From Isoetes taiwanensis (taxonomy: Eukaryota > Streptophyta > Lycopodiopsida > Isoetales > Isoetaceae): 64,000 nt of DNA. The stretch spans positions 14,548,463 through 14,612,462 of the forward strand of contig JAJEKV010000010.1 of NCBI GenBank assembly GCA_021234155.1. Reading direction: 5' to 3'. The position numbers and the translations under genes were made by a program. Each line of letters begins with the position of its first letter. Positions within the stretch are counted from its first letter, which is position 1. The notes under the pieces were generated by a model that searched no databases, was not told the origin of the DNA, and saw only the letters and a list, made by a program, of their open reading frames with translations. Positions 40,753 through 53,756 of this stretch are shown here, piece after piece.

Positions 40753-43700
40753 TTAAAAATGATCTTTGTCCCTCATCAAGACTACTCTTGTTGCGAGGGG
40801 CAACACATCATACATTGAAAGGAAGTCTCCCTCCTTAAAGAGATGGCGTGAGATTATAAGTCACACCGGCGTCGTCATGTTCAAAGTGATCAAGTTTGAA
40901 ATGACTTGTAATTAGCGCAATTTATAACTACGGGATATAAGAGGTAGAGGTATAGATCGGACATGATCATCGCTTGGGACTGTCAAAAGTGAACAATGAA
41001 GGTTTGTGGAAGTCTCACTTGTTTCATTATGGTGACGAAGTTCACGGTCTATCTATTTTAGAAATCATTCTTTCTATACATACAGGTAATATGATTATAT
41101 ATTAAAGATAGGTCTAGATATAAAAAAAAAACTTCTATTTGTGGTTATATTATTATATCTGAGTTGTTAACCTCACACTATTTAGTAGAAAGTCATTCTA
41201 ATCATATTAACTTATTGTATATATCTATTATATTCTCCCTTGACTTTGCAATTCATTTTATTACACCTGACCTAATTTAATTTTGTAGCAAAATTTTGTT
41301 TCCCTATTTTTGTTACAATTTTAAGAACTTCGTATGTTCCTATCCTCGGTGTATCGGGAAAGTTTTACCTATATACTTTAATATTAAGTCTGAATGGACA
41401 TTCTTCATGATTTATTATTCATAACGCCAAGTTATAACGTAATCTAAGTCTCGTTATTCCCTCGGAAGTTTGTGTAAGACATACATACTTATCCCCTTCT
41501 ATTATATTTGATTATGTGTTTAAATAACTTGCTCCTTTCGATTATCCTTAATGTTTCCACACTCACACTCTCTATCTTTAGCATAGATTCACGGTCACAT
41601 GAGGACACATATATAAACATTTAGCGGGCGTCCGATATTCTTATATTTGAATTACTTATTTATTTTATTGTTACTTTTAGTAAATTTATCACACACATCT
41701 GAAGTCTTCTTATAGTTATAGGGCACAATGCGGTGACATATACATTCGGCGTGGCTTTGGTACCGCCCGGTCGCTATGGCTATGCAATAAATCTGTATCC
41801 GCGAAGGCAGGTTGTGACCATGGTGTCCACAGTGAAGCATCGAAACCATGCCCGGTGCATACTTTGAGCACGGTTAGATGGTGATGGCCCGAGGAGGTCT
41901 CGGGCTCCTACTTTTCAGTAGAAGTCTTGAATGTTGGGAATAAGGAGTGTTAAGATATCCCTATTTTGGATGGATAGTCGAGAGTATCTAAGTGAAATCT
42001 TTTGGACCTAATAATTACGCGAGGATTGATTTATTATGCGGCATCTAGATTGCTACTCAATGTAGAAGGAGACTGGATAGCACCATATATCTGATGGAGA
42101 AGTGGTTTATGATTATCTACTATAGACCATGTTAAGGAGGTACTATGCTAAGGTGGAAACTGGATTATAAGTACCCAGCTCATGAAAGGAAGATCACTTT
42201 AGAAGTGTAGGTTTTGACAATGGTGGTGAAGGTATAGCATGTCCGGCACTTTTATAACTATTGCTACTTGAATCGAGGTATGATTCGCGGAATGGCGGAG
42301 AATAAATAAATAAATAAATAAATATACTAAATCACCCTCCCATGGGACCTTGAAGGTCATGGTGTATGAGGATATCGATCCATAAGCTATGGATTATAAA
42401 ATTACATATACATTGTGTTCCTGAGGCATGAAAGATGCAAGAGTATAGACGACTAAGAAGACCCGCGTACCCTCGTGGATATGCTTAATGACGTTGGTGA
42501 AATGCATGACCATTATGCATGGTATACAATTGGTAGGAACGAGGGGCAACCATCGAAAAGCTGCAAGGTATGTTGGATCTTTGGTGAAGCTAGATTATGA
42601 AGGGGAAGTTGACCTTCAACTAATGATACATTAGGAAGGCAAGTAATGTACCCACACCAAGTGGGAAAAGAAGAGGTGCTTGAAAGTTGTTGTAAACAAC
42701 GTTTCAAATATAGAGAGTTTGGAATGACCGTTGAATGTACCAAAGTCACGGAGTATGAACAAAAGGTGGCCAATGAACATCTCACCAAGGAGGATGTGTT
42801 ACGGACTTGGTATCGTGTGTGTATCCCGAGGAGTAACTCCACATTGATATATGTGTACTAGGACCATTTAATAGTAAAAACATAACTAAAAAAGATAGGA
42901 TATATACTAGAACTTTTAGTTCACATTCCATATAAATATCTGAAGTAATGAAGATAAGAGTTCTTATACTAGAGATGAAACATGTCCACAAGGAACTTAG
43001 GTTGGCATTTGCCCCGTGGAAGTTATGACTAGAGCTTGAGGGCCAAAAGCAAAGTAAGGTTAGTGGTGACGAAACCACCACATGTATATGGTACTAGATA
43101 ACCAAGTTGGGGAAATAAGTTGGTCAAGTATGAATATAGCTAGATGCCTATGTCAACAAGTTACATAGGAGTCTAGACTTAGGGTTAGTGCACACATGTT
43201 ACTATATCATATAATAACAACGTGGCGGTCCTGGATGTAGGAAGGATTTAGTAGTATCAAATACTATAGTGGTGATCCTATCGAGGATGTCGATTGTGAT
43301 ATTGATGTATATCATATTAAAAGATAGTAGAATATTAAATGCAAGGCGAGGGAAATATTACTTGACAAGGTTTAAAGAATGAGCGTAATGATATGCTTAT
43401 ATCACGAAGATATTGGGTTAGGTATGCTTTACCGGAGATAAGCATTCAAGTTATCCCAATGGTTGAAGTTGACTATCTTAGATCGTCGTCTTGAAAAGAG
43501 TTTAAATTACTAGTAACGTCACATTCAAAAACATCCAGAGGATGGTTGGAACGGTGTTGGAATAACCGCTAATGAGAGCTTAGCTACTCAAAGGTTCTAG
43601 ATACCAATGAGTTACTTCATTGTTATAAAAGTGAGAGCATTTATTTAGTTTTGGAAATAAGAAGATGTATAAAATATCGCATCCCCCTGGGAAGAAAAGA

Positions 43701-46654
43701 AGGAGTACGATGACTTTGTGATTATACTTTAGGGGATAACCGAGAAACAGGGCAATACATAGCAATTCAAGTCCCGATAAAAATCAAGGCGAGGTGTGTA
43801 GATTACGAGTGATATTATATAGACTAGTAGTCCATATATCTTAAGAGTTCTACTACTACATGGGGAACAATTGTAGGTGCGAAGTAGAAGGTGGAGGATC
43901 CGGATTGCGTTGAGGCATAGACCCATTAGGGATTATGACTTTGAAACTCTTAAGAGGGTAAGGAATTGGATAATCATATGGTGGTTACTAACTAAGATTA
44001 AAACATTGGGTTTTCCTATTAGAAGACCGGAAGGTTTGAGTGCCTCCACTTCATTATGAGGGGAGTCAAAGGCGGCATTTGAAGCTAGTCAAAAGATGAA
44101 GTCGACACGATAACTTAATAACAATAGGTTAGTTGGAACTAAGTATGGGTGGTATGGAACATAAAAGGATTCTTAGCGAAAAGAAGCCTTTAGAAAAAGC
44201 TCCTCATCACGGGGTAGTAAACCTTGAATTATGGCATAATCCCTAGGTGGTATGATAGTGTATATACACATTTGGAATACCATAAGGCACTAAAGGGATG
44301 GTTAAAGTAGCTAGGGGATCCTATCAAAAAAATGTGGGCAGACATATAGATTTCCAACATAGAGTTGGCCATTGCCCGTTGGGAGAGTCGGTGGCTCAGC
44401 CACATTATAAAGGTACATAGGCAATAGGTTTTGTTTCAAGGAACTACCAAGCTTACACTTTAGCTAGGTTAGAGCAGAGCTCTAGCATTGTGGGATGTGG
44501 AGATATGTTTATTATGTACATACCATGTACAGATACAATAAACATCTCAGGGAGGTAATTTAGGTGGCGACGCAAGGAGAGAAAGACGAGGGTATCCTAA
44601 AGGTATTGAGGAAGGATCTGGAGATACGTTTGAAATGTGCAAAGGACCGTCAATCCGTTGCATGCTAGGGTATGAGGTAGTAGTTGGCACTTGAAATAAA
44701 TGTCAACGACCAATAGATTAAAACTTAAGATAGTGGGGTTGAGTAGTACAATAGTACAATTCCAGGATAAGTAGCGAATAGCAGTTACCTGCTAAATGTG
44801 CGAATGTGTCTTGCATAGGCACCTAAGACTAGCTTTCCCATATGATCCATACCTGGATCAGACAGAGGTGACGCCATGGGTTACATGGTGGTGCAAGCTA
44901 ACATATACAGGACTCGAACATTGATACATGGCCGGGTTATATTAGACGTAGGTAATTGTAGAAAGGCTCACAAAATACAAGGCAAGCACCTTGATGACTC
45001 CAGGTAATTTACGAAGGCTCACCTGCTCTTAGGCCATGACTATGGCTTAAATGGAAATGCCAAGTCATTTGGAATGCCGAAACAAAGAAGATAACATCAT
45101 GACGTGAGAAAATGTAATGACTAAACATTTCGAGGATGTAGGACAACATTGGATCATAACCCCCAATGATAGGTGGGTTAACAATATAGGGAGCATATAA
45201 TAGCGGCTTAAAAGCCACAAGACGGTTAATGAATACATAAAGGAGTAATTGGATTGGTGACTCTCTTGAATAAAGGTCACAATAAAGCGGGAAATATGTA
45301 GGCTGTGGCGGTAAGGGTACGAATACTGAAAATCGATCATAGACTTAGAAAACATATTGAAGAAGAGAAGGAATAAAGGACCCTGATGCATGATATTTAG
45401 CAATCTAGATAGAAAGGTTATTTCCTAACATGAAGGTTAGTCTTTGCTAACATGCAAAGATATACCTACAGCTTGAAAGGCAGCAAGAGCTGAAAAACTC
45501 TTTAAAGATTTGGTGTATGGCTTAAGGAAGAGGGCTTTCATGTCATAAGACAAGATGGTGAATTGAATTCACGAAGGACATTTTTAATAAATAGATAAAT
45601 AGGTAGGTAGCATTTATATGTCATGCCACATTGGCAGCGTCCATGAGGACATATAACGGACCCCCAGAGACTTGAACACAAGATCTCTGAATAGAGGAGG
45701 CCTATCTTGAGAGGTCTTTGGGTGGTACTGTCCTTTGGGATATTCATATAACCCCTTGGAATATGTAAGTTCATTTGCGGACTTAAAGACGTCTAGGCAT
45801 TAAAATAATGGTTGGAAACATTTTGCTCGGACCTTATCTAGGTACCCTAGAAGGGGGTGAGTGATCGACAATGGTTGGGTGGCATTGGAATGTACGGGAG
45901 AACAACTCCGAAAGAGGGTAGACTGCTGTCACTTTGACAGGCATGTGGCACAGATAATTAATCACATCCATATAGACGGTGAAGTTTGGCACAAAGTGTT
46001 GACATTATTGTGGGGGTTCTAACGCAAGCACTCACTACGTATTACAGAGTTGGTACCGTGGTCTGGGAAAATGGTCCATAAAAAGAACACGACCATTGAG
46101 AAGAAGTAGTGAGGGGCAGTAGGATTAAAGCTACCCATGGTCTAGAGGGGTGCTGCATGGCAGTCCCTAGTTGGTTGGGCGAAAAGAAATCCTTTGTCTG
46201 GGAATTGAGATGAGGAGAGAGACAACGTTAATTATAGTTATGTCTATAAAACATTACTTATATAACGTCGAACAAGGTCTAATATAAAGCATATGAATAT
46301 AGTATGGATTGAATCATGACAAGGCCCGAAGAAATTGTGTTATCAAGGCATCTACCAAAGGAAAAAAATAATTAAAGTTATAGGTCGCGAAATGCCGATA
46401 ACTGGACATTATTATCGTCGCCTAAAGAATATCCAAGGATATAATACACGCTGCTATTCTAGAAAGTTGCCCTGTCATTGTTAAATAAATTCTGGAATTA
46501 CTCCCACCAAGTGAGTTGATGTTGTCATAACAAGTTGGCCGGACTTGCTAGATTACGTCGTGTCATTTGGTCGGTTTATTCCTAGGGGATACTAGCTTTG
46601 TATATGGTTAACAGTTATCCGGTTGACTATGGCAGAGAGAGGTCGACTCCCATG

Positions 46655-46735
46655 GCTATGGCAAGACTGCTTGCTCCGGCGGCTATGGCGAAAGAGCTTG
46701 CTCCGGCGGCTATGGCGGAAGAGCTTGCTCCGGCG
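46655..46735 (+). repeat. 27-bp minisatellite, three copies
   Basis: GCTATGGCGAAAGAGCTTGCTCCGG-type units start at 46655, 46682 and 46709, with the spacing exact and a few substitutions in the first copy. The period keeps frame and would encode AMA-ELAPA repeats, but no longer gene surrounds it. Confidence 0.92.
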
Positions 46736-46840
46736 GAGTTGTTGCCTCCACAACGTGGGTTTACCAAAAGCACGCCTCTAATTTAAATATGGAGTAGATG
46801 AACTATAAATATAGGGAAAAGGGTTATACCCCTTCAAAAA

Positions 46841-47067
46841 AGAAGTTGGTTCATTGGTAAAGGTGTTGGCTTGGGCGTAGGAGGTCAGGGGTTCAGTCCC
46901 ATGATGTACCTTTTGCTTAAAAGAACGGCTAACTGGATAAAACAGAACACTAGTATGTATAACAAAGAAACTGAACATATATATACTATATAAAGATAGT
47001 AGGCAAGATGGAAAGAGTGTTGGGTTAGAAGTGGGAGGTCATGGTTTCAAAACACGGGCGGAAAAGG

Positions 47068-47100
<33 letters not shown>
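46841..47100 (+). mobile_element. Two tRNA-like SINE heads, second with poly-A tail
   Basis: First: TTGGTTCATTGGTAAAGGTG (A-box-like) and GGTTCAGTCCC (B box, 46890-46900), spacing about 35 bp. Second: GATGGAAAGAGTGTTGGGTT with GGTCATGGTTTCAAAACAC (47037-47055), followed by a 29-base A tract (47072-47100). The shared GTTGG-T-G-G-GTGGGAGGTCA wording shows they are related. Acceptor and anticodon stems do not close, so neither is a functional tRNA gene. I infer short tRNA-derived SINEs inserted in the element interior. Confidence 0.5.
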
Positions 47101-47101
<1 letters not shown>

Positions 47102-47516
47102 GGACGCATAGTTTTATACGGTGGACCGTATAAGGGCCATCCTTATACGGCTTCGGTTAATTTCGAGAAAACAAAAAGCCCCTTTGATTTTTAGGTGGCC
47201 TGTTGTCTTTTCGACCTCGGGAGACGTGCCCCTTAGGGTATTTGGGAGGTGCCCGATCCATTGGAGCCATTTTCGCCTTCATCCGAACTACCTACAAAAA
47301 GTTATAGCCCTTCCAAACTTGGGTCCTCCAGTCACAACTTTTTCCCTCCAAAATCGCCCTAAACTTCCTAAAAACTCCCAATTTATTACATCCACCTAAC
47401 ATAGAACTAAATCACCAAAAAGTTAAGCAGTCCAACTAGCCTAAATTCCCACTCAACTACCGAACTAACGGGTTAAAGATTTGGTCAGTGCTATGATTCC
47501 GGTCAACCAAAATCAT

Positions 47517-47529
47517 GGCTCTGATACCA
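47517..47529 (-). promoter_or_regulatory. Primer binding site of the 10.2-kb element
   Basis: TGGTATCAGAGCC on the minus strand is an exact match to the common initiator tRNA-Met primer site. It directly follows the LTR end, which reads GGGGGCGTCGG rather than the canonical ...CA. Confidence 0.92.
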
Positions 47530-49061
47530 CCGACGCCCCCAACATATCTGGCGCCTGGCGATACATACGGGACTTCCCCTCCGCCATGAGCCGGGGCCCT
47601 CCATCTAACTTTCGGGCCATCCGTAGAGATGCCCTGGTGAAGGACACGGAGGTGTCATTCGGCCCACGCCTTCAATGGGACTCCTAAGTTGCGGAAGTGT
47701 GAATACATGTTAGCACACAGCATAAATCATATATAAATAACCACCACGAAGGGTGGCACATCCATCCAAGTACCAACGGCAAAGAATATGCATCTAATCC
47801 TAAGGACAACACCCTAAACCCATGGTTCTACCCACGAGACTCCGGTGAGGATCGACCGACGGCTAGGTCTCAAGAGATCAGCCAGGCCGAGTCTTGACAT
47901 GGCGCTTGGCTGGCATAGAACATCGGCTAGGGTTGTCCACTCCATCCGCCCCTCCTATGCACACTTTGCGGATGAGTCTAATCATGCTATGGCGTCACTA
48001 TAGCCTTCCTGGACACGCAGACTCAAGGTATCACCCTACCAGCCTACTGGGGTTCATGAAGCCCGCCCGATGAGGCAGGTCGGGGAAGCGTCCCCTTCCG
48101 TGGATCCAAGGGTTCCATGGGTGAGCTAGAGAATCGTCTTGTCGGCGACCCCCCATCCGTGCCCCACTTACTCACCCCAAATCTACTCAAAGTGCAAGAT
48201 GCTCCATACGGATCACACCTCTACACCCAGAGTGTGTCGACCCATACCGCCCCTCTACGTGACCCGGCATCGCCCTAGCCCACCTGTAGGAGTCTCGGGA
48301 GCCTTTATGTTACGTGCAAGACCCCACCCCCACTTCACCACCGTCCCTTGTTTGGTGCTAAGTCACTCCATAGCATCCACGACTGGGTGGTCTCTTGTAC
48401 CGCAGCCGCATATAATGGGAATTACTGGGGATCTACCTAGGGAGCATACTAATAAACATGGTCGAGGTCTCTACCCCCTTAATTCCCCCCCATTTCATGA
48501 GTAATACTATGCAAAGAACTATCAATCCATCATTTAAGAGCAAGTACATAATCGAGATAAGGAGAACTCACCTTTGCAATCAAGGGTTAGTTCCTACAAT
48601 GTAAACCACGAGAAAACAGAGAGAGAACACACCACGGAGAGGGGCTATGCCATAAATCAACAAAGTAACCTCTTGACTAACCACAAATGGGTCTTGGGCT
48701 GCTCCATCTCGACTAACTGAAGGGCGCCTGGCCGCTGCTCCTCCTCCATCCCCAATTGCTCCCAATTCAATTGGGGCACAAAAGCCCTAATTTGTGTGTC
48801 CAAAATGGAAACCCTACCTTGCCCAATCGATTTGGGCCAGGTGGCATGTCATAAATTAACTAATTTGGTATTTTAGCCCTTTTTAATATTAGGATAAGCC
48901 CTAAATTCGAATTAGGGTTTTGGGTTAGGTTTCCACCTTTATAATTTAATTATTAACATAGCTAACCTTAGCTTATGAATAATTAATGTGCCATTAATTA
49001 TTCATAGTAGCGTGTCATGTATTTATACTTAAATATGCGTATAAATATGTGGAACGTCACA
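47530..49061 (-). repeat. 5' LTR of the 10.2-kb element
   Basis: About 1532 bp. U3 start TGTGACGTTCCACATATT at 49061. A dyad GAATAATTAATG/CATTAATTATTC lies about 60-90 bp inside the U3 start. The direct part of the 3' LTR (about 39270-40741) matches at roughly 90%, with many small GC-rich indels. Confidence 0.88.
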
Positions 49062-49454
49062 ACTTGGCTCATGTTTATCAGTTTTTATACATATGCTATG
49101 GGAGGATCCCTGTTGCTCCTCATGATTTGGTCGGTTTCCAGTGTCTTCATTGTTTCATCTAAACCACTTGTTTCAATTTTTTTCTATTGATCTGTTCTTT
49201 TAGATCCATTTGCCACGTTGCTCCATGTTGTTCCTCATCCGATTTTTTCACAAGTGATCCAGTTGTTCCTTGACTTCATAGTATCCTTGGTCACTTTAGT
49301 TATATCTCTGCCCTATCCAATTTGAGCTCTAGGATTTTTCTTTTCACTTATCATACGTCCAATCTGTGTTTGTTGTTCTACATGTTCTCATACTTCTATT
49401 TCGGTATTTCGATTTGCCATTTGTTCAATTGTCTTCATTCTCTTTGGCATTTCT

Positions 49455-49890
49455 CCTATATTTTTCTTGTTATTTTTTTATTCATAAAAATCTTTTAAAA
49501 AATCCGACGTACTCTAAAAAGATTTTATGGAATGGGATAGCAAAAAAAAAAAAAAAAATGTCCCTAATTTTTGTGCACATTAAGGTTTAGGGTTTGAATG
49601 TTTAGAATTAAGGTTTATTGTTTAGAATGTTTAGGTTTAGGGTTAGAATGTTTAAATTTAGGTTAGAATGTTTAGGCCATTTGTACACTTAGGTTTAGGG
49701 TTGAATGTTGAGAATTTAGAATTACTTTTTAGAATTTAGGTTTAGGGTTAGAATTGTAGGCTTACAATTTTATATTGTAATGGCTATATTGTAATTTCTA
49801 TAAAATTTGTTTTTTTTAAGGATTTTTATATTTTTTTAAAAATTTAAAAAATCTTTGCATACAGATTTTAAGGTGCACGGATTTCAAGCA
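49455..49890 (+). repeat. Insertion in unit 1 with telomere-like GGTTTAGGG repeats
   Basis: Absent from unit 2 (between 56100 and 56150). Contains at least four AGGTTTAGGGTT words plus decayed versions (TTTAGAATG) between 49582 and 49760, flanked by AT-rich arms (TTCATAAAAATCTTTTAAAA near 49480 and TTTTTAAAAATTTAAAAAAT near 49835) and a 16-A run (49543). It may be a short AT-rich mobile element; no firm terminal repeats. Confidence 0.65.
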
Positions 49891-51090
49891 CTCAACCACC
49901 TTGTACGAGTATTGTCCCTTTTCGCCCATTCAATCTCTTCCCTTTCTACTCATTTTTTATTTTGACTTTTTATTGTTTGCTTTTCTTCACTCACCTAATT
50001 TTCTTTTACTCGCCTTGTTTCCCACATCACTATTCGCTTCGGCCCCCTTATCTAGTTCCTTTCTATCATGTGCTATTCTTCCTCTTTATGCGCTCCTCTT
50101 TATCCCTCATTCATCCCATCCGCCCATTTGATGTTCCATGTATTCTAAAGGTTCTTCTCCGTCTTTTGTTGTCTCTGTTGTTTGATTCCTTCCAATTGCT
50201 CCACATGTCCTATTAGGTCTAATGTGCACTCGGCCTCATTTTATTCCAGGTGACCCTTGAGCCTCGTTTTTCCCCTTTTTATACTATATTTCAATTTAGC
50301 TTCTCTTCTTTCCATGGTGAGTAGTTTCAAGATTTGTTCCTCTTCTTCCGCCAACATATATCCTATCATAGTCCCATCCTAGAATGCCACGGTTCTATTG
50401 TGATTGCAATAGAACCCGACATTCCTTGGATGGGGACGCTTTTGTCATATCTCCTATTTATTCAAATTCTTTTCATTTTTCAAATGCATTGGCGTTCTCT
50501 TGAGCTAGATTTCTCCTTCTCCTCTATCCTACCGTTCCCTCACCCTCCCTCCCTTGATGGTTCTTTGCATTTGATCATGTTCATTTTTCATTTCTTGTCT
50601 TTAAAAGTGCATTCTTCATTTTTCTTGGTATGGTTTTGTAGCCTTTAAGCCATCCTCATTAGTTCATTCTCGACGAGATTCTAGCCTCCGAGGCATAATT
50701 AGTTTTCATTTTTCTCAGCGTGGCCATGTAGCCTCCGGCAGCAAGACTAATCGGATACTTTTTTTCCGCAATGGTTATTCTCATGATGGGTCCCAATTGG
50801 TTTAAATGTTGTTTGCTTTTCGGCGAGGCCTTAAAGCCTCCCGGTCTTACTATATATATCGTGGTTTTTATTTATGCATTGGTGCACATTCTTCCCTAAG
50901 GCATTTAACTCCCTGACGTGTTATTTTTTTTCAGCCTTGACTCGCGGGTTATTTTTTAAGATCTCGGGGTTATCGAGTGCGTGGGGTCGTGCTTCAACTA
51001 TTTGCTTGGCGCAATGTTTTCAAATTGTCTCTATTCCGGTTTTGGGCTGTTTGGCATTCTTTGAGAATGTTGGGGACCGTTTCTCATTAG

Positions 51091-51468
51091 AGTTTTCCTC
51101 GAAAACCCAAAAGGGGGGGGTTTATCATCCGAGGAGAAACGGTCGCCAATTTTTTCTCATCTTTGCATAGATCAAGTAGCAGATATGTCCTATCATATGA
51201 CCCATTCTAGGAATAGCTCGCATGAAGACGACAAAAACCTCCCGATAGATAGGCTTCTCATTCATCTTAGCAGATTTTCTACAATGGTGGATAGTGTGTA
51301 GCCACGCACATGCGAACTACCCATGAAGAAAAATAAAGGGAACATCCAATTATACAACTTGGACCCCATGAAATACAATGCTAATAGATGTTTGTTTGTG
51401 TACCGCCCGAAAGCTTATCACCGGATTAAAAAACCCTGCCCTTTCGGGTTTTCGAGGAAAAACCCTAA
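51091..51468. repeat. Inverted repeat around GTTTTCGAGGAAAA
   Basis: TTTTCCTCGAAAACCCAAAAGG at 51093-51114 is the reverse complement (one or two changes) of 51441-51463. A second paired stretch (TTTATCATCCG / CGGATTAAA-like) extends it. The arms are about 330 bp apart and mark the turn from pyrimidine-rich to purine-rich sequence in unit 1. Confidence 0.6.
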
Positions 51469-53169
51469 TGATAAGCCTTCCGCAAGGGGGCTTGGACAAA
51501 CGTAAGGCTGAGAATTCGCCCCAAAAACCCACGAATGGAGAAGTCGGTCAGCCGCTTGTCAACCCCACTGCACAACACCAACACAAGAACAAATGTGACA
51601 AAACAAACCCACCAAATGGAAAAACACCCAACATACCCCCTAGTACATACCCACCAAATGGAAAACACCCAACAAACCATCGATGTGGTATTCCCATAAA
51701 AGAATTATAGATAGACTAATCAATTTGAAAGCGGCCCCGACATGGACTAGTACGCTATGTGAAACAAACTAAGAACAAAGGGCAACAACCTGATGAGTTA
51801 TGTCTATTGGCAAGTAAGATTCCCATAGAAGAATCCCAAAAACTAAATGCAATATCGGGTCAAAAACACAAGACTACCCTGGGACATCTATAAAAGACAC
51901 GCACAAAAGTGATGCAAAACCAACCACCTAACCATGGAGCATTACACAATACAACATGCTAAACTAATGACAATAAGTTAAAAGCCCAAAGCACAAATGA
52001 CAATAAGAAAGTTAAAAGGGCAAACAATGCTCGACAAACAAAGTTGTAAGTCTGGTACACAATAGTTGGACATGCAATCTATTAAACTAGGTATAAAATA
52101 TGACAGAGGAGGTCAGATCCTAAACCCCTAGGCCTCCTAGATGGAGAATAAACACATGCTGAGCCCATAGCATATTATAGCCCAATGCAAATTTCAGATC
52201 TCACGTAGCAGCTAAAAGAAATGTGAAAATAAAAACGCACCTAAGTTAAAACCGAAAAATTTACAACAAATCAACGGCCAGTATTAGGAAAGTGAAGTAT
52301 AACCTATCTAGAGCAATTGAATGAAACGAGAATACAACAACATAGCTAGGTTGTGCTCGAAAAAATCCACCAAAACATAGAAAGGCAAATATTAGAAAAC
52401 TGAAATAAAAAGATACCTAGACGGAACTCATAAGGCAGATGAATGAGAAACAAAAACATACCCAGGTTGCGCTTGAAAAACCACAAAAAATTATATAACT
52501 TACCTAGATTGATTGAATGAAATGAGAAAAAAACAACATATCAAGGTTCCACTTGAAAAAAATCACCAAAACATTAAAGGGACAACATTAGGAAAACGAA
52601 ATAATACCTAGTCAGAACTCACGTGGCAGATGAATGATATGAGAAAACAAAACCATATCTAGGTTGTGCTCGAAAAAATCCACAAAAAATTGGCGGGTGA
52701 CCACCATTAGAAGACGAAATATCACATACCAAGGCAATTGAATGATACGAGAGTACAACAACATATCTAGCCAAATTAACATACAACACATCTTATGGGC
52801 AACAATCATTAAGGATAAGAGACGTCTTGCAGTTAATTTGAGGATTAAAGCCTAGATCTCTACAAAAGAAATGCCTCAAAATAGGACTATACTCATATAG
52901 GTACAACAATCAAAGAAAGGTCAAAACTCGACTAGACCATACTAGGAACTTGAAATGCTATGGTGCGATTAATTTGAAATACAAAATATACCTAGGTTAT
53001 ATTGAGGAAATCCACAAAAAAATTTTAGATTGAAATTAGAAGAAAAAATAGAAATATCATATTTAAAAGTACACGGCACTTGAATTGACGAGAATACCAC
53101 AAACATGTCTTGCTAAAAATTGATGAAGACATTGCGCCTCCCACAACATGTCTTGCTAAAAATTGATTG

Positions 53170-53756
53170 ATTCAATCTCCTCTTACATTTAATTTTGGGC
53201 AGTCTACTTTAAGATGTGGTCCTCCACAATAAAAACATCATCTTTTCTTTTGGAAAAGATCTATCATGTTGATTTTCCCATCGTGCTTTTTTTTTTGATA
53301 GGGCCCCGGGCTTTTATTCCTTCTCTTGTTTTCACTACCATTACATTGTCATTGTCCATCTTATATCACGCTTTCACGACTTTTGGGATTGAGTTTTATC
53401 TCTGAAGTTTTAGCTTTTCTTACTGCTTCATCAATAGTGGAAGATTCTGCAAAACATAGTTCTGCATACAACGAGACTCTCAATCATGCTATAAATTTTC
53501 TTGTTATTTCACTTTCAGGCAGTCCTCTTGGTTGCAATTTTCTTATCTAAACTGCAAGATAAGAAAACTTTGAAAATAAGTGATGTATTGATTCATGTTC
53601 CCCTTGTTTGAAGAGATCCCACTGCCTTTTAAGATCTGTGTAATAATTAGCATGTAGATTATGCAATTCGAATGCCTTTCTAAAATCTACCCATGTTTTT
53701 ATTTGAGGCAATAACTTTTTCCGACCTTGCCACCGTATTCTAGTTACATTTGTCAA
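53170..53756 (-). pseudogene. Ty3-type gag remnant, antisense within the non-coding element
   Basis: On the minus strand TWVDFRKAFELHNLHANYYT and LKRQWDLFKQGEHESIHHLF match the retrotransposon gag domain. After a stop come LPESEITRKFIA and SLYAELCFAESSTIDEAVRK, then a zinc-knuckle remnant with DCPKIKCKRRLNQS-like wording near 53180. Several stops. The primer site at 59842 points the same way, whereas the primer sites at 37706 and 54310 point the opposite way. Confidence 0.8.

Larger units (their letters stand above)
40753..47516 (-). other. Interior of the 10.2-kb element, non-coding
   Basis: 6.8 kb with no frame longer than about 110 codons and no recognisable retroelement domain. The minus (sense) strand is pyrimidine-rich between about 42 and 46.5 kb, like the interior of the host element. 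Contains an (AATA)n run (42300-42324), a 27-bp minisatellite and tRNA-like sequences listed separately. Near the primer site, CCGTATAAGG and CCTTATACGG (47129-47154) can pair. Confidence 0.6.
38845..49061 (-). mobile_element. 10.2-kb LTR retroelement, minus orientation, no coding capacity
   Basis: Flanked by ACTTG on both sides (38840-38844 and 49062-49066). The uninterrupted sequence GGCCACTT-CGCTCATG at about 55720-55735 is the empty site. Read on the minus strand: 5' LTR 49061-47530, primer site 47529-47517, interior, polypurine tract 40752-40742, 3' LTR from 40741, then an inverted partial LTR to 38845. The LTR start TGTGACGTTCC and purine tract are typical of plant Ty3-type elements, but I found no gag or pol, so this is a large non-autonomous derivative or a very decayed copy. 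Confidence 0.85.
49067..53169 (+). mobile_element. Unit 1 interior, right part
   Basis: Non-coding continuation of unit 1. 49067-50780 (pyrimidine-rich) is colinear with unit 2 at 55730-57050; 51640-53169 (purine-rich, AACAAC/ACCTAG words) is colinear with 58140-59603. 50790-51640 has no counterpart in unit 2. Inside 51640-52800 short blocks with CATATCTAGGTTGTGCTCGA recur about every 110-130 bp. No genes. Confidence 0.75.

Noticed and set aside
46841-46910. Functional tRNA gene
   Set aside because: A/B-box-like sequences are present but acceptor and anticodon stems do not pair.
38845-49061. DNA transposon with long terminal inverted repeats
   Set aside because: First impression from the 73-bp outer inverted repeat. 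Primer site, polypurine tract, internal LTR boundary and 5-bp duplication show an LTR element instead.
49580-49765. Chromosome end
   Set aside because: Only a handful of degenerate TTTAGGG words, flanked on both sides by retroelement sequence.
49901-51170. Hydrophobic frames resembling membrane proteins
   Set aside because: Same pyrimidine-rich composition effect; the duplicate at 55978-56740 has different indels that do not respect frame.
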